Shown: positions 49,973 through 59,755 of the stretch, one piece after another | Layout of the letters: each line of letters begins with the position of its first letter | Position numbering within the stretch: the stretch's first letter is position 1 | Notes under the pieces: generated by a model | The model's input: the letters and a program-made list of their open reading frames with translations, nothing else | The model's database searches: none | What the model was told of the DNA's origin: nothing | NCBI GenBank assembly: GCA_014379345.1 | Contig: JACMLY010000090.1 | Location: 1 to 64,000 of the forward strand | Origin: Chitinophagaceae bacterium | Lineage (GTDB): Bacteria; Bacteroidota; Bacteroidia; Chitinophagales; Chitinophagaceae | Reading direction: 5' to 3' | Length of the DNA: 64,000 nucleotides | Translations under genes and position numbers: made by a program

Positions 49973-51283
49973 ATGCCGGGATTTACTGTTGCAATAGTAG
50001 GGAGGCCAAATGTTGGCAAAAGCACTTTTTTTAATCGTTTGCTCGAGCAGCGCAAAGCCATTGTGGATGATGTGAGTGGGGTAACCAGGGATCGTCAATA
50101 CGGGGTGGCTGAGTGGATAGGTAAGTCGTTTAATGTTGTTGATACCGGAGGATTTGTACCAAAGAGCGAAGATGTATTTGAGAAAGAGATCAAAAAGCAG
50201 GTGCTGATTGCAGTTGAGGAGGCCAATGCGCTGATCTTTATGGTGGATGCGGCAACTGGTATTACAGATCTGGATGAGGCGATGGCGGATGTTTTGCGCC
50301 GATCTTCGAAGCCGGTACTGCTGGCCGTGAACAAGGTCGATAACCACGATCGCTTACTGGAAGCCACCGAATTTTATGGGCTGGGTTTTGATAATATCTT
50401 TTTCATTTCCTCCATGACAGGTAGCGGCAGTGGGGAATTGCTGGATATGCTTGTTTCTTTGATAGAAGACGATTCAGCCAAAGCGCTTGATGAATCCATT
50501 CCCAAGTTTGCGATCATGGGGCAGCCAAATGTTGGAAAATCATCTTTGTTGAATGCATTAGTAGGACAGGAAAGAACGATTGTAAGTGAAATTGCAGGTA
50601 CTACCCGCGACACCATTCACACACATTATAATTTGTTTCAGAAAGAATTTGTTTTGATTGATACTGCAGGTATACGGAGAAAAACGAAGGTGCATGAGGA
50701 CCTTGAGTTTTATTCGGTGATCCGCGCCATCAAGGCAATGGATGAAGCCGATATCTGCCTGCTAATGCTTGATGCCACGAAAGGGATCACCGCACAGGAT
50801 CTGAATCTTTTCGGTCTTGCTGCTAAAAAGGGTAAGGGAATTGTTTTGCTGGTGAACAAATGGGATCTGGCGGAAAAGGAAACGAACACAGCACGTGATT
50901 ATGAAAAGGAACTGAAAAAACGAATTGCACCTTTCACAGATGTTCCAGTATTATTTATTTCGGCGAAAGAAAAAACAAGGATATTCAGGGTGATTGAAGA
51001 GGCCCTTGAAGTGTATACTAACAGGCAGCAAAAAATTTCTACTTCTCAATTAAATGACCTGATGCTTAAATCCATTGAAGCCTACCATCCGCCTGTTGTG
51101 AGAGGCAATCCAATCCGTATAAAATTTGTAACGCAGCTACCCACACATGTTCCTTCCTTTGCATTCTTTTGTAATTATCCGGAAGATGTAAAAGAACCTT
51201 ACAGGAATTATCTTGAAAACCAATTAAGAGAGCATTTCAATTTCAAGGGAGTTCCGGTGAGGATATTCTTCAGGAAAAAATAA
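49973..51283 (+). CDS. der: GTPase Der (EngA)
   Basis: 436 residues with two GTPase domains in tandem: first G1 GRPNVGKST with DTGG, second G1 GQPNVGKSS with DTAGIRRK and NKWD; then the C-terminal KH-like domain (PPVVRGNPIRIKFVTQ, GVPVRIFFRKK). Essential factor for maturation of the 50S ribosomal subunit. Length and layout are standard. Single gene after era. Confidence 0.97.
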   Translation: MPGFTVAIVGRPNVGKSTFFNRLLEQRKAIVDDVSGVTRDRQYGVAEWIGKSFNVVDTGGFVPKSEDVFEKEIKKQVLIAVEEANALIFMVDAATGITDLDEAMADVLRRSSKPVLLAVNKVDNHDRLLEATEFYGLGFDNIFFISSMTGSGSGELLDMLVSLIEDDSAKALDESIPKFAIMGQPNVGKSSLLNALVGQERTIVSEIAGTTRDTIHTHYNLFQKEFVLIDTAGIRRKTKVHEDLEFYSVIRAIKAMDEADICLLMLDATKGITAQDLNLFGLAAKKGKGIVLLVNKWDLAEKETNTARDYEKELKKRIAPFTDVPVLFISAKEKTRIFRVIEEALEVYTNRQQKISTSQLNDLMLKSIEAYHPPVVRGNPIRIKFVTQLPTHVPSFAFFCNYPEDVKEPYRNYLENQLREHFNFKGVPVRIFFRKK

Positions 51284-51324
51284 TTAAGCTCATCTGCTGA
51301 AAGTAATTATTACATCAGAACCTT

Positions 51325-51332
51325 TACCTTTG
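51325..51332 (+). promoter_or_regulatory. -7 box TACCTTTG of the small lipoprotein gene
   Basis: Exact TAnnTTTG 26 bp before the ATG at 51359. No clear -33 box. Confidence 0.55.
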
Positions 51333-51358
51333 GCGAGTTCAAATTTAAAAGCAATACA

Positions 51359-51541
51359 ATGAAAAAATTATTTGCAATTCTGATTGTAGCAGGGATCATG
51401 GTTGCCTGCAATGACAATGGCGGAACTGAGGAATCAACTGGTGATTCAACGAGGCTTCCGTCTACTGTATCGCCAGCAGATACATCAACCTTTCCGGTTG
51501 ATACGCCTACCCGCCCGGCAGATACCGTTATAAAGAAATAG
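51359..51541 (+). CDS. Small lipoprotein
   Basis: 60 residues. Lipoprotein signal MKKLFAILIVAGIMVAC with the lipobox ending at Cys17, then a Ser/Thr/Pro/Asp-rich disordered tail (e.g. DSTRLPSTVSPADTSTFPVD). It has its own -7 box and a very good terminator, so it is a real, short transcript. After lipid attachment only ~43 residues remain. No family recognised; such short lipoproteins are often surface-exposed or structural in Bacteroidota. Confidence 0.8.
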   Translation: MKKLFAILIVAGIMVACNDNGGTEESTGDSTRLPSTVSPADTSTFPVDTPTRPADTVIKK

Positions 51542-51566
51542 CTGTTCAAGAATTTTTTCTTCTTTT

Positions 51567-51595
51567 CCTCACTCAGTAGTGAGGATTTTTTTTTG
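51567..51595 (+). terminator. Intrinsic terminator of the small lipoprotein gene
   Basis: Perfect stem CCTCACT (51567-51573), loop CAGT, AGTGAGG (51578-51584), then A and ten T. Confidence 0.93.
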
Positions 51596-51610
51596 CCAAA
51601 AAGACGGGAT

Positions 51611-51638
51611 GGTGGGTGGTCAATGGTGAATGGTGAAT
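51611..51638. repeat. Heptamer block, 4 units of GGTGAAT
   Basis: GGTGGGT, GGTCAAT, GGTGAAT, GGTGAAT. The rest of the 328-bp gap 51542-51869 contains the lipoprotein terminator and otherwise nothing recognised. Confidence 0.85.
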
Positions 51639-51869
51639 GAGTTATCTGTTGCTTGCTTTGTCCATTTTCGAATCTTCAAATTATTCCTTACCTGTCTTTT
51701 GTTCCCGCGACAGAAAAAAACAATAATCGCTGTTGTTTTAACTATATTCTCAGTACCGGGTGCTATTACATTTGTGATACGCCTTCTGCTATTAGAATTT
51801 TTATCCCCTTCCATAATAGCGCCCTGCCTTCCTGAAACGATATTATAGTCAAGCTTTAATTGCAACCGT

Positions 51870-53954
51870 ATGCAAAATTTATTTGTTTGTTTTCTCACAG
51901 TGAGAAATATAGCTGTCATCGTTTCTGTCATATCTTTTTGTGCATCGGCAAATGCGCAGGTCACATGGGATGGCGATGCCGGTGATGGACTATGGAATAC
52001 CCCTGCTAACTGGGTAGGAAATGCGATTCCGTCTAACACCGATGATGTTCTGCTCGATCATTCGGTCGTCAATGTCAATTACATTGTTACACTTCCAGCA
52101 GGTGTGTCATCGGTAGCGGTTCGTACCCTAAGCATATTTCCTGCGGTTGGCCGCATCATCGAAGTATTATTGCCCGTTAGCAATACTGCTATTCCGGCAT
52201 TTACTGCCATTGGTTCAGTGTATGGATTGATAATTCATCCGGGTGGCATCTTCAGAAATTCTTCAGGTGCATCGGCCGGAACGCCGGTAAATATATCAGA
52301 TTCAATTAAGATCAACAATGGAGGTCTGTATGTTCATAACACGGGCAGGGCCCATGCATCGAATGTCACCGTGCTGTCGATAATGGCAGGAACCGAACGG
52401 GGAACGTTTGAATTTGATGTTCCCGGCAGCGCTGGATACACTGTTTCAATAGCAGGTCGAACATATGGGAATATGGTATTATCGGCAACGGCGGCAGGAG
52501 GGCCAAAAAGCTATACCTCAACAGGGATCACAGCCGTAAATATCAATGGCGAATTCCGGATAAATCACGGGGTTAACTATAGCCTCAACTTTAATGGCGC
52601 ATTCATCATACACGGAAGTTTTTTTCACCACGGAAACATTTTTGATATCTCCAGCGGGCCGCAAAGCAATCGTATCAACCTCAGGGAAAATATGTTTCAA
52701 TCTGGTATTATAACTAAATCAGGAACCGGCCTGCCGGTGTTGGAATTTAATGGAAACATGAACCAGGATGTATCTCTTGTCGGAAGTATTACCGGAAGCA
52801 ATACGTTCCGGATAAACAATGCGGCAGGAATCACGCTGCAGAGCCCTGTTTCAATTTCGTATAAACTTGAATTAATAAAAGGAAATATAAGAACAACCTC
52901 TGCGAATATATTGGTGATGCACGATAACAGTATATGCGTCGGCGGGTCGTCCAGCAGTTTTATAGAAGGTCCTTTGCGAAAAATCGGGGATGATGATTTT
53001 GATTTTCCGGTCGGTAAACAGGCAGATTATGCACCTGTTTCGATTGCAGGAGCGGGTGGAACCGTAACAGATGAATTCGAGGCGGAATATTTCCACGGAA
53101 ATCCCACCATTATTTTTGGAAGCGCTATTGAGGCACCGCCGATCATCCGTGTAAGCGGGTTAGAATATTGGAACTTACGCCGCAATGCCGGCATCGCTTC
53201 CAAAAAAATTACATTGAATGTAAGAACGTATAGTAATGCTACCCTGCTTGAGAAATTGATCGTAAGCCGTTGGGATATGCCCGGAATAATTTGGAGAAGC
53301 GAAGGAAACACTGCCTTTTCAGGCATTGCATCGGGCACCATTACCAGTGGCGACGTTCATTCATTTGGAGTTTTTACTATCGCCAGCACCGTTGCAAACC
53401 AAAACCCATTGCCACAATCACTGATATCGGTAAATATAAAAAATCAGGATGCCAACATCCTTTTGTCATGGCAATTAGACCCTTCAATAAATGCAGACCA
53501 TTTCGAAATTCAAAGGTCTGAAGATAATATTCATTTCACTGTGGTAAAAAAAATAGAAGCATCACCCAACACGTTTAAATATCAATTTTCGGAAAAATTG
53601 CCTGTGCAGGGTATTTACTACTACAAATTGAAAGTCACGGAAAAAAATGGAAATACCAGGATCAGCAGGTTGATATCTGTTTCCTATCGGAAGAGTGGTA
53701 TCGAATTGGTAACTGTTTCAGGCTTTATTTTTCACAACATGATAGGGCTTACCATCAGCTCAGCAGAGAAAGCGTTGCTAAACCTGTATATTATAAATGC
53801 AGAGGGGAAGATCGTTCAGAGAACTTCAACAGTTGTGCATAAAGGTTCTATGAAGTTGTCGATGGATATTTCAAATATGCCGGCAGGGATTTATTACCTG
53901 GCCGGCTCGGCGGGTAACACGACGACAAATATCATCAGGCTAATAAAATTATAG
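51870..53954 (+). CDS. Surface or secreted protein with T9SS sorting domain
   Basis: 694 residues. Signal peptide to about ANAQ (residue 30). VTWDGDAGDGLWNTPANWVGN is typical of the opening of large Bacteroidota exported proteins. Residues ~40-470 are low-complexity beta-strand repeats resembling an adhesin; ~510-600 resemble a fibronectin-like domain (ILLSWQLDPSINADHFEIQRS); the last ~80 form a T9SS type A sorting domain (LNLYIINAEGKIVQR, MPAGIYYLAG). It is therefore exported by type IX secretion and anchored or released at the surface. The ligand is unknown. It converges with the DUF4954 gene (19 bp). Confidence 0.9.
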   Translation: MQNLFVCFLTVRNIAVIVSVISFCASANAQVTWDGDAGDGLWNTPANWVGNAIPSNTDDVLLDHSVVNVNYIVTLPAGVSSVAVRTLSIFPAVGRIIEVLLPVSNTAIPAFTAIGSVYGLIIHPGGIFRNSSGASAGTPVNISDSIKINNGGLYVHNTGRAHASNVTVLSIMAGTERGTFEFDVPGSAGYTVSIAGRTYGNMVLSATAAGGPKSYTSTGITAVNINGEFRINHGVNYSLNFNGAFIIHGSFFHHGNIFDISSGPQSNRINLRENMFQSGIITKSGTGLPVLEFNGNMNQDVSLVGSITGSNTFRINNAAGITLQSPVSISYKLELIKGNIRTTSANILVMHDNSICVGGSSSSFIEGPLRKIGDDDFDFPVGKQADYAPVSIAGAGGTVTDEFEAEYFHGNPTIIFGSAIEAPPIIRVSGLEYWNLRRNAGIASKKITLNVRTYSNATLLEKLIVSRWDMPGIIWRSEGNTAFSGIASGTITSGDVHSFGVFTIASTVANQNPLPQSLISVNIKNQDANILLSWQLDPSINADHFEIQRSEDNIHFTVVKKIEASPNTFKYQFSEKLPVQGIYYYKLKVTEKNGNTRISRLISVSYRKSGIELVTVSGFIFHNMIGLTISSAEKALLNLYIINAEGKIVQRTSTVVHKGSMKLSMDISNMPAGIYYLAGSAGNTTTNIIRLIKL

Positions 53955-53973
53955 TGCGTTAAAACCTGATTGC

Positions 53974-56235
53974 TCAATTACCCGCAGGAACCGGGATCTT
54001 ATTTTGCCTGGCTTTAGTCGATTTTGGAGCCATTTTTTTAAGAATGCCGCCTATCTTTTTTCTGTAAGTAGCTAACAATCCGGTTTCCTGTTTGATGAAA
54101 CTGTTTCCATCGAGGCTTCCCAAAATCTTATTCATTTCTTCCTCATTTTCATACACCATTCTTCTGAATGGATTTTCATAATCCTTTGCCCTTGACTCCT
54201 GGATTTGAGATAGCATCCATTCCCTGACATGAATGTTTTTTTGTAGCAGGTTACCGAACACCGATTCGGAGATCTTTTTTATGTGAATGCCGGTTGATTC
54301 TTTTAATGCAGCTATAGCGTGATAAAGTTTCTGTTGTTTGTACACTATTCCCTGTTGTTCGTAAAAATCGTGTACATCATTCCAGCTTCTTATTTTATTA
54401 GATTGAATATTCTTTAATAATTTTTCAATTTCTGATTGAGGTATTAGTTGTCCGCCGATATTCAGCCAGCCAGTAAGAATAGGTCTCGAAGGTAAACTGT
54501 CTTGTATCGCCTCAAAATTTGCAAAGTCATTTTCGTCGAAATATTCTATCAACTGATGTACTGCATAATAACTGATCAGGTCTTTAAAAATATGATAGCA
54601 GGGCAATACTTTTACAAGTCGAACCAGCCGGCCGCTATTTTCAAAATTTACACCTACAATATCCAATTCATTTACAACAGTCGAATTTGATTCCAATAGC
54701 TCTTTGCCAATAGATATGGCCTCTTCGTCTGAAATATTTGCCTGATCCTTTTCCTTTTTAAGATAAGCCAGGCCGGTAAGCTTTTGGAAAAGGCTGAGAG
54801 AATGGACAATCTCATTAATCGTATCGGGTGCCAGGAAATTAAATTCGATGTTTTGTATTTTATTATCCCTTTTGTCGCGGTCAACATATTTCCATGAATT
54901 ACGGGCCAATGCATACAGGTTGTAGAGGAACCAGTATCCGGGCATCACTACCAATTCATTTTTATGCACTTCATTACTGACCAGTGAAAAAGGGGTAGGT
55001 ATATTTAACTCCGCCGGATAATCGCCCTTTGCAAGGATAGCAAACGATGCAAATTTGGAATTATGTTTCAGGCTAACACATAAGCCGGGCCAGAAGCCAC
55101 GTCCCGCAATCATTTCTCCATCTGCGCCTCGTGAATTATGATTGGAACCGATGGTAGCCCCCGCAGCTATATTGGTTTGACCATTCAGCAATGCGGCGCA
55201 GAGAAATGAATTGTTATGATGCTGTTCGTGCGAAGGAAAGATAAGAGAGTTCAACACTTCGCAACAGGAGATGGTTGAATTATTGCCTAAATAAGAATTG
55301 ATAAGCCTTGCACCATATTTCAATTGTGAATGGCTTGCCATAAAAAAACGCACCGCCTTGACTCCATAAAAAATACGGCAGCCATGATCAATGATGCCGT
55401 TCACCAATTCACAGCCTTCGCCAATCTGCGTCATTGCTTCCGCAGAAGAATTGATCGTGACATTTTTTATTTTGTTGGCTCCTTTTATATATGCATCACT
55501 GCCAATATTGACATCTTTTAAAATTCTGCAATTTTTTATAACAGTTCTGTCACCGATAGTACCATAATAACCTCTTCGATTGTCAAATTTTTTGGTACTG
55601 AATTCCATAAACCTTTTCTGCAAGATCTCGTTATCGCGAAAACGGCTCCATAAATACGCATCCCCGGGTAACATGCCGTCGAAAGGCATAATCTTCCGCC
55701 CTCCGTTTTCATTACATACTTCCAGCCAGATACGGATTTCTTCCGCTTCACCGTCTTTTACAATACCGTTTCCGAATTTGGCATAGTCTGTCGTGGCTGC
55801 TTCATTCACATTTATAATGATAACTTCATTTCCAACAATATAATGAGAGATATAGGTAACATTATCGATAACCACATTATCCCCAAAATCGCAACTGATG
55901 ATGGTGCTGTTATAAAACCCAACAGGCCTTCTTAGATTCTTAAATTCCATGTAGAAAGGCTCCAGTTTTCCAATGCGCACAAGGCCGTAGAATTTGCAGT
56001 TTTGTACCAGTTCGGGATTAAATGCATTCGACACAAAAATATTGTTCCAGTTATCCGAAGTATTGCGGTTGCGTACGAGCACCTCAATTTCATATGCCGT
56101 CAGCTGGCGGTATTGTATGCCATTCAGATTTTGCTGGTTGCGCAGGTAATATTCATTTTTACCCTTCGGAATAAAATCTGCGGGAATAAAATTGTATCCT
56201 AAACTCTGAACTGGATTTTTCTTGATCGTATTCAT
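53974..56235 (-). CDS. DUF4954 protein (beta-helix, sugar-metabolism linked)
   Basis: 753 residues of the DUF4954 family, found mainly in Bacteroidota. The first half contains strands spaced like a left-handed beta-helix (NCRILKDVNIGSDAYIKG, TINSSAEAMTQIGEGCELVNG, NNSTISCCEVLNS), as in hexapeptide acyl- or nucleotidyl-transferases; the second half is helical. The H-Q-H-H patch SHEQHHNNSFLCAALLNGQ resembles a metal- or substrate-site loop. It lies directly upstream of, and on the same strand as, the end of glmS. That arrangement suggests a role in amino-sugar or UDP-sugar metabolism, but it is unproven. No signal peptide. Confidence 0.85.
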   Translation of the reverse strand: MNTIKKNPVQSLGYNFIPADFIPKGKNEYYLRNQQNLNGIQYRQLTAYEIEVLVRNRNTSDNWNNIFVSNAFNPELVQNCKFYGLVRIGKLEPFYMEFKNLRRPVGFYNSTIISCDFGDNVVIDNVTYISHYIVGNEVIIINVNEAATTDYAKFGNGIVKDGEAEEIRIWLEVCNENGGRKIMPFDGMLPGDAYLWSRFRDNEILQKRFMEFSTKKFDNRRGYYGTIGDRTVIKNCRILKDVNIGSDAYIKGANKIKNVTINSSAEAMTQIGEGCELVNGIIDHGCRIFYGVKAVRFFMASHSQLKYGARLINSYLGNNSTISCCEVLNSLIFPSHEQHHNNSFLCAALLNGQTNIAAGATIGSNHNSRGADGEMIAGRGFWPGLCVSLKHNSKFASFAILAKGDYPAELNIPTPFSLVSNEVHKNELVVMPGYWFLYNLYALARNSWKYVDRDKRDNKIQNIEFNFLAPDTINEIVHSLSLFQKLTGLAYLKKEKDQANISDEEAISIGKELLESNSTVVNELDIVGVNFENSGRLVRLVKVLPCYHIFKDLISYYAVHQLIEYFDENDFANFEAIQDSLPSRPILTGWLNIGGQLIPQSEIEKLLKNIQSNKIRSWNDVHDFYEQQGIVYKQQKLYHAIAALKESTGIHIKKISESVFGNLLQKNIHVREWMLSQIQESRAKDYENPFRRMVYENEEEMNKILGSLDGNSFIKQETGLLATYRKKIGGILKKMAPKSTKARQNKIPVPAGN

Positions 56236-56238
56236 GTT

Positions 56239-56266
56239 GGTGAATGGTCAATGGTGAATAGTGAAT
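56239..56266. repeat. Heptamer block, 4 units of GGTGAAT
   Basis: GGTGAAT, GGTCAAT, GGTGAAT, AGTGAAT right next to the 5' end of the DUF4954 gene. Confidence 0.85.
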
Positions 56267-56415
56267 CTCAGCTACCGGTTATAAGCTACGAGTTAGATGA
56301 TTGACACAAACTGTAACGCACAACTTAGGAAAATTATTTGTAGGTGGTAAAAATCTATTAGGCCTTTAGGTACAGATCTTCTTTCCCTGGCCATTTATCA
56401 TCTTCTGAACGCTGT

Positions 56416-56443
56416 ATTCTGAATTCAGAATTCAGAATTCAAA
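56416..56443. repeat. Heptamer block, 4 units of ATTCAGA
   Basis: ATTCTGA, ATTCAGA, ATTCAGA, ATTCAAA ending 13 bp before the glmS stop. ATTCTGAATTCAGAAT at its start is also palindromic. Confidence 0.85.
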
Positions 56444-56456
56444 ATTTTCCCAACAA

Positions 56457-58292
56457 TTACTCAACGGTAACTGATTTCGCAAGGTTACGGGGTTTATCAA
56501 CATCATATCCTTTGGCAACACCGATATAGTAAGCCAGCAGTTGCATAGGGATGGTACTTAGCACAGGAGCCACAATTTCATCAGCTTCAGGAACACTTAT
56601 GACGTCATCGGCCATCTTTGTGATAATCTCATCGCCTGCTGTAATGACTGCAATCACCTTACCTTTTCTCGCTTTGATCTCCTGGATATTGCTGACAATT
56701 TTTTCGTGATAAGAATCTTTGGTGGCCACAAAAACAACGGGTAAGGTCTCCTGCACCAATGCGATAGGGCCATGTTTCATTTCGGCTGCAGGGTATCCCT
56801 CTGCATGTATGTAGGAGATCTCTTTCAATTTCAGGGCTCCTTCCAGCGCAACCGGGAAGTTGTACCCTCTTCCAAGGTACAATGAATCCGTGGCGTCCTT
56901 ATATTTATTAGCTACCGCCCGGATGGCATCTTTTTCTCTCAGCATCAGGGTGATCTTATCGGGCAATTCCTGTAATTCATTTAGTAAATGCAGATACCTT
57001 TTCTGGTCGATGGTCTTTTTTTCAATCGCTACTTTTAAAGCAATCATCATCAAAACAACCAATTGCCCTGTGAAAGCCTTTGTGCTTGCAACACCTATTT
57101 CGGGGCCTGCATGTGTGTAGGCGCCGGCATGCGAGATTCTAGCTATGGAAGAACCCACAGCGTTCACCACTCCAAAAATAAATGCTCCATGCTCTTTGGC
57201 TTTTTCGATGGCCACGATTGTATCCGCTGTTTCCCCGCTTTGAGAGATGGCTATGATCACGTCTCCTTTATGAATTACAGGGTTCCGGTACCGGAATTCG
57301 GATGCATATTCCACTTCAACGGGGGTCCGGCACAATTCTTCAAATATGTATTCTGCTATCAGGCCTGCATGCCAGCTGGTACCACAGGCAATAATGATGA
57401 TCCGGTTCGCATTTTTAAATTGCTCAATATGATTTTGAACACCTGCCATGGTAATTGTTCCTGCTTCGGCATCTAATCTTCCCCGCAAACAATCGAAAAT
57501 AGTATCAGGCTGTTCAAAAATTTCCTTAAGCATGAAATGATCGTAACCGCCTTTTTCTATAGCTGCTAGCTCCAGATCGAGCTTTTGAATAAATGGAGTT
57601 ACTTTTTCATTACCCAGGTTTTTTAATATCAGTTCGTCTGATTTGATTATGGCCAGTTCGTAGTCATTTACATACACCACTTCCTTGGTATATTCAATGA
57701 TTGGCGTTGCATCAGAGGCAAGGAAATGTTCCCCTTTTCCGATCCCGATCACAAGCGGACTTCCTTTCCGGGCGGCTATTAACGTATCAGGATTATCTTC
57801 ATCTATAATTACGATCACATAAGCACCGACCACACGTTTGAGTGCGATGCGCACAGCCTCTTCCAGGCCAGATTTATTATTGATCTGGATGTCTTCAATA
57901 AATTTCAATAATATTTCGGTATCAGTATCACTGCTGAATGTGTAGCCTTTATTTTCAAGTTCCTGTTTTAGCTGTCCGTAATTTTCAATAATACCATTGT
58001 GTATCATTGATAATTTGCCGTTTGCAGAAACATGTGGATGCGCATTACGGTCACTGGGTTCGCCATGGGTGGCCCATCGCGTATGACCGATCCCTATTGT
58101 GGCGTGGAGGTCTTTTCCTACCAGTGTCTCTTCCAGGTCTGCTACCTTGCCTTTTTTCTTGTAAACTTTTAGTCCACTGTTTAGCAAAGCCACGCCTGCG
58201 CTATCATATCCGCGGTATTCGAGTCGTTTAAGACCCTTTAAGATGATAGGATACGCCTGGCGCGGACCTATATAAGCCACAATTCCACACAT
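56457..58292 (-). CDS. glmS: Glutamine--fructose-6-phosphate aminotransferase
   Basis: 611 residues. N-terminal class-II glutamine amidotransferase with nucleophile C2 (MCGIVAYIG, processed to expose Cys), RLEYRGYDSAG and TRWATHGEP. Two SIS isomerase domains follow (SGTS-like CGTSWHAG, SQSGETADTI; GRGYNFPVALEGALKLKEI; AEGYPAAEMKHGPIAL). The C-terminal tail DKPRNLAKSVTVE enters the active site. It makes glucosamine-6-phosphate, the first step to UDP-GlcNAc for peptidoglycan and LPS. No glmS ribozyme is seen; the leader is short. Adjacent to DUF4954. Confidence 0.97.
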   Translation of the reverse strand: MCGIVAYIGPRQAYPIILKGLKRLEYRGYDSAGVALLNSGLKVYKKKGKVADLEETLVGKDLHATIGIGHTRWATHGEPSDRNAHPHVSANGKLSMIHNGIIENYGQLKQELENKGYTFSSDTDTEILLKFIEDIQINNKSGLEEAVRIALKRVVGAYVIVIIDEDNPDTLIAARKGSPLVIGIGKGEHFLASDATPIIEYTKEVVYVNDYELAIIKSDELILKNLGNEKVTPFIQKLDLELAAIEKGGYDHFMLKEIFEQPDTIFDCLRGRLDAEAGTITMAGVQNHIEQFKNANRIIIIACGTSWHAGLIAEYIFEELCRTPVEVEYASEFRYRNPVIHKGDVIIAISQSGETADTIVAIEKAKEHGAFIFGVVNAVGSSIARISHAGAYTHAGPEIGVASTKAFTGQLVVLMMIALKVAIEKKTIDQKRYLHLLNELQELPDKITLMLREKDAIRAVANKYKDATDSLYLGRGYNFPVALEGALKLKEISYIHAEGYPAAEMKHGPIALVQETLPVVFVATKDSYHEKIVSNIQEIKARKGKVIAVITAGDEIITKMADDVISVPEADEIVAPVLSTIPMQLLAYYIGVAKGYDVDKPRNLAKSVTVE

Positions 58293-58437
58293 AGAGTTTA
58301 AGTGTTAATGTGTGCGAAAATAGTGAAATAGATGGGTTTTTAAAATGGCCCGCGGCCTTAGTACATTGAAAGGTTCAAAGTTTATATGATTGAAGCATTG
58401 ACTCTTTACGCGATCTTGCACTTTTTCAATCGACAAA

Positions 58438-58462
58438 TGGTCAGACGGAGACCATCAGACCA
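58438..58462. repeat. Single GGTCAGACGGAGACC-type element
   Basis: TGGTCAGACGGAGACCATCAGACCA is the reverse complement of the core of the array at 22766 with two substitutions. It lies 5 bp past the stop of the alpha/beta hydrolase. Confidence 0.75.
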
Positions 58463-58466
58463 AGGT

Positions 58467-59474
58467 TTATTGTTTGAGAAATGCGAGTAAGGGTGTTATG
58501 AACAGGTCAAAAGCTTCAATATGGGGAAGATGCCCGACGTTCTCCAGCTCAACCAATGTTGATCCGGCAATCTTGCGACTGGTTTCCTTTCCCAATTTTG
58601 GATAGTTCCCCATAGTCATGCGTACTTCTTCCGGAACTCCCTGCTTGCCCAATGCAGTTCTGTCCAATTGTCCTATGATCAATAGGGTAGGCGTTTTTAT
58701 ATTCTCAAATTCGTACAGAACAGGCTGGGTAAAAATCATGTCATAGGTCAAAGCCGCGTTCCAGGCGACGGTTTTATATTCAGGATGAACCGACCAGCCT
58801 GCCAGCGTGGTCACCCATTTCTCATATTCTGGCTTCCATTGCCCATGGTAATAATTTTCCTGCTGGTATTTTTTGATCTTTTCATAATTCTGACCCAGTT
58901 CATTTTTATACCAGGCATCCACTGACTGATATGGCGTTTTCAGTTTCCAGTCTTCAAGTCCAATCGGGTTTTCGAGTATCAATTTTTCTACTGTTCCCGG
59001 AAACATCAGTGTAAAGCGTGTAGCAAGCATGCCACCCATAGAATGGCCAAGCACAGCTGTCCGCATTATTTGAAGGGAGTCTAATAGATTTTTTGTGTTC
59101 AGTGCCAGCAATTGAAACGAATATTGAATATCCGGCTTAGATGATTTACCAAATCCCAATTGGTCCGGGATGATTATCCGGAAGCCTGCTTTCTGCAGTG
59201 TTTCCGCTGTTTGTTGCCAATAGGCACCGTTAAAATTTTTTCCATGAAACAATAGAACCGTGTGTCCATTGGCTTGTTCGGGCCTGATATCCATAAAAGC
59301 CATCCGGTAGCTTTTTTGTTGAACTGATAGCGTAATGAATTTCACATCAAATGGATATTGATAATTTTCAAGCAGCGGATCCAATGGAGTGATTTTATTT
59401 TGCTGGGCGTTGATTTGATTTTGCGATATACCGCCAAATACCGTAGCTAACAGTAGTAAAGCCCAGGTTTTCAT
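58467..59474 (-). CDS. Exported alpha/beta hydrolase
   Basis: 335 residues from the Met at 59474 (MKTWALLLLATVFGGISQNQ, a signal peptide); the Met at 59531 would put 19 extra residues before it. Alpha/beta-hydrolase core: oxyanion strand LLFHGKNFNG, nucleophile elbow VLGHSMGGM with S145, acid in IIGQLDRTA and His in ENVGHLPHIE. Close in pattern to epoxide hydrolase/dehalogenase-like esterases. It acts in the periplasm or outside, on an unknown ester or related substrate. Single gene; a GGTCAGACGG-type repeat follows the stop. Confidence 0.88.
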   Translation of the reverse strand: MKTWALLLLATVFGGISQNQINAQQNKITPLDPLLENYQYPFDVKFITLSVQQKSYRMAFMDIRPEQANGHTVLLFHGKNFNGAYWQQTAETLQKAGFRIIIPDQLGFGKSSKPDIQYSFQLLALNTKNLLDSLQIMRTAVLGHSMGGMLATRFTLMFPGTVEKLILENPIGLEDWKLKTPYQSVDAWYKNELGQNYEKIKKYQQENYYHGQWKPEYEKWVTTLAGWSVHPEYKTVAWNAALTYDMIFTQPVLYEFENIKTPTLLIIGQLDRTALGKQGVPEEVRMTMGNYPKLGKETSRKIAGSTLVELENVGHLPHIEAFDLFITPLLAFLKQ

Positions 59475-59578
59475 GTATACATTTTGATATGCAGAACCAA
59501 ATGCAATAACCCTGCCTTTCAATACACACACTCCGGTTGAGTTGGTATAATTTTTTAATCTTCTATAAAAATTTTAGC

Positions 59579-59755
59579 ATGAAACAGTCAGGAAATCAAA
59601 ATATAAAGCAAAGTAAACAGCGTATTGCAAATAAACCCAGGCCTGAAATAAGAGATAATTTAGATAGCAGGGAAAATGAGGAGCAACTGACAAAGGGTGA
59701 TGACATTACACATAACCAAAAAGAAACAAAGGCCAGGCATCTGAAAAAGAAATAA
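59579..59755 (+). CDS. Small charged disordered protein
   Basis: 58 residues from the Met at 59579 (MKQSGNQNIKQSKQ); an upstream Met at 59537 gives a less likely start. Very hydrophilic with the pattern PEIRDNLDSRENEEQLTKGDD and a basic end ARHLKKK. I recall this RDN.DSR...KGDD.THN pattern in short proteins of Chitinophagaceae, but cannot cite a family. Nothing suggests membrane or catalytic function. Divergent from the alpha/beta hydrolase (105 bp from its start). Confidence 0.55.
   Translation: MKQSGNQNIKQSKQRIANKPRPEIRDNLDSRENEEQLTKGDDITHNQKETKARHLKKK

Noticed and set aside
51630..51869. Short open frames in the gap before the T9SS protein
   Set aside because: Overlapping frames on both strands without start signals or conserved composition; they run through repeat and AT-rich sequence.
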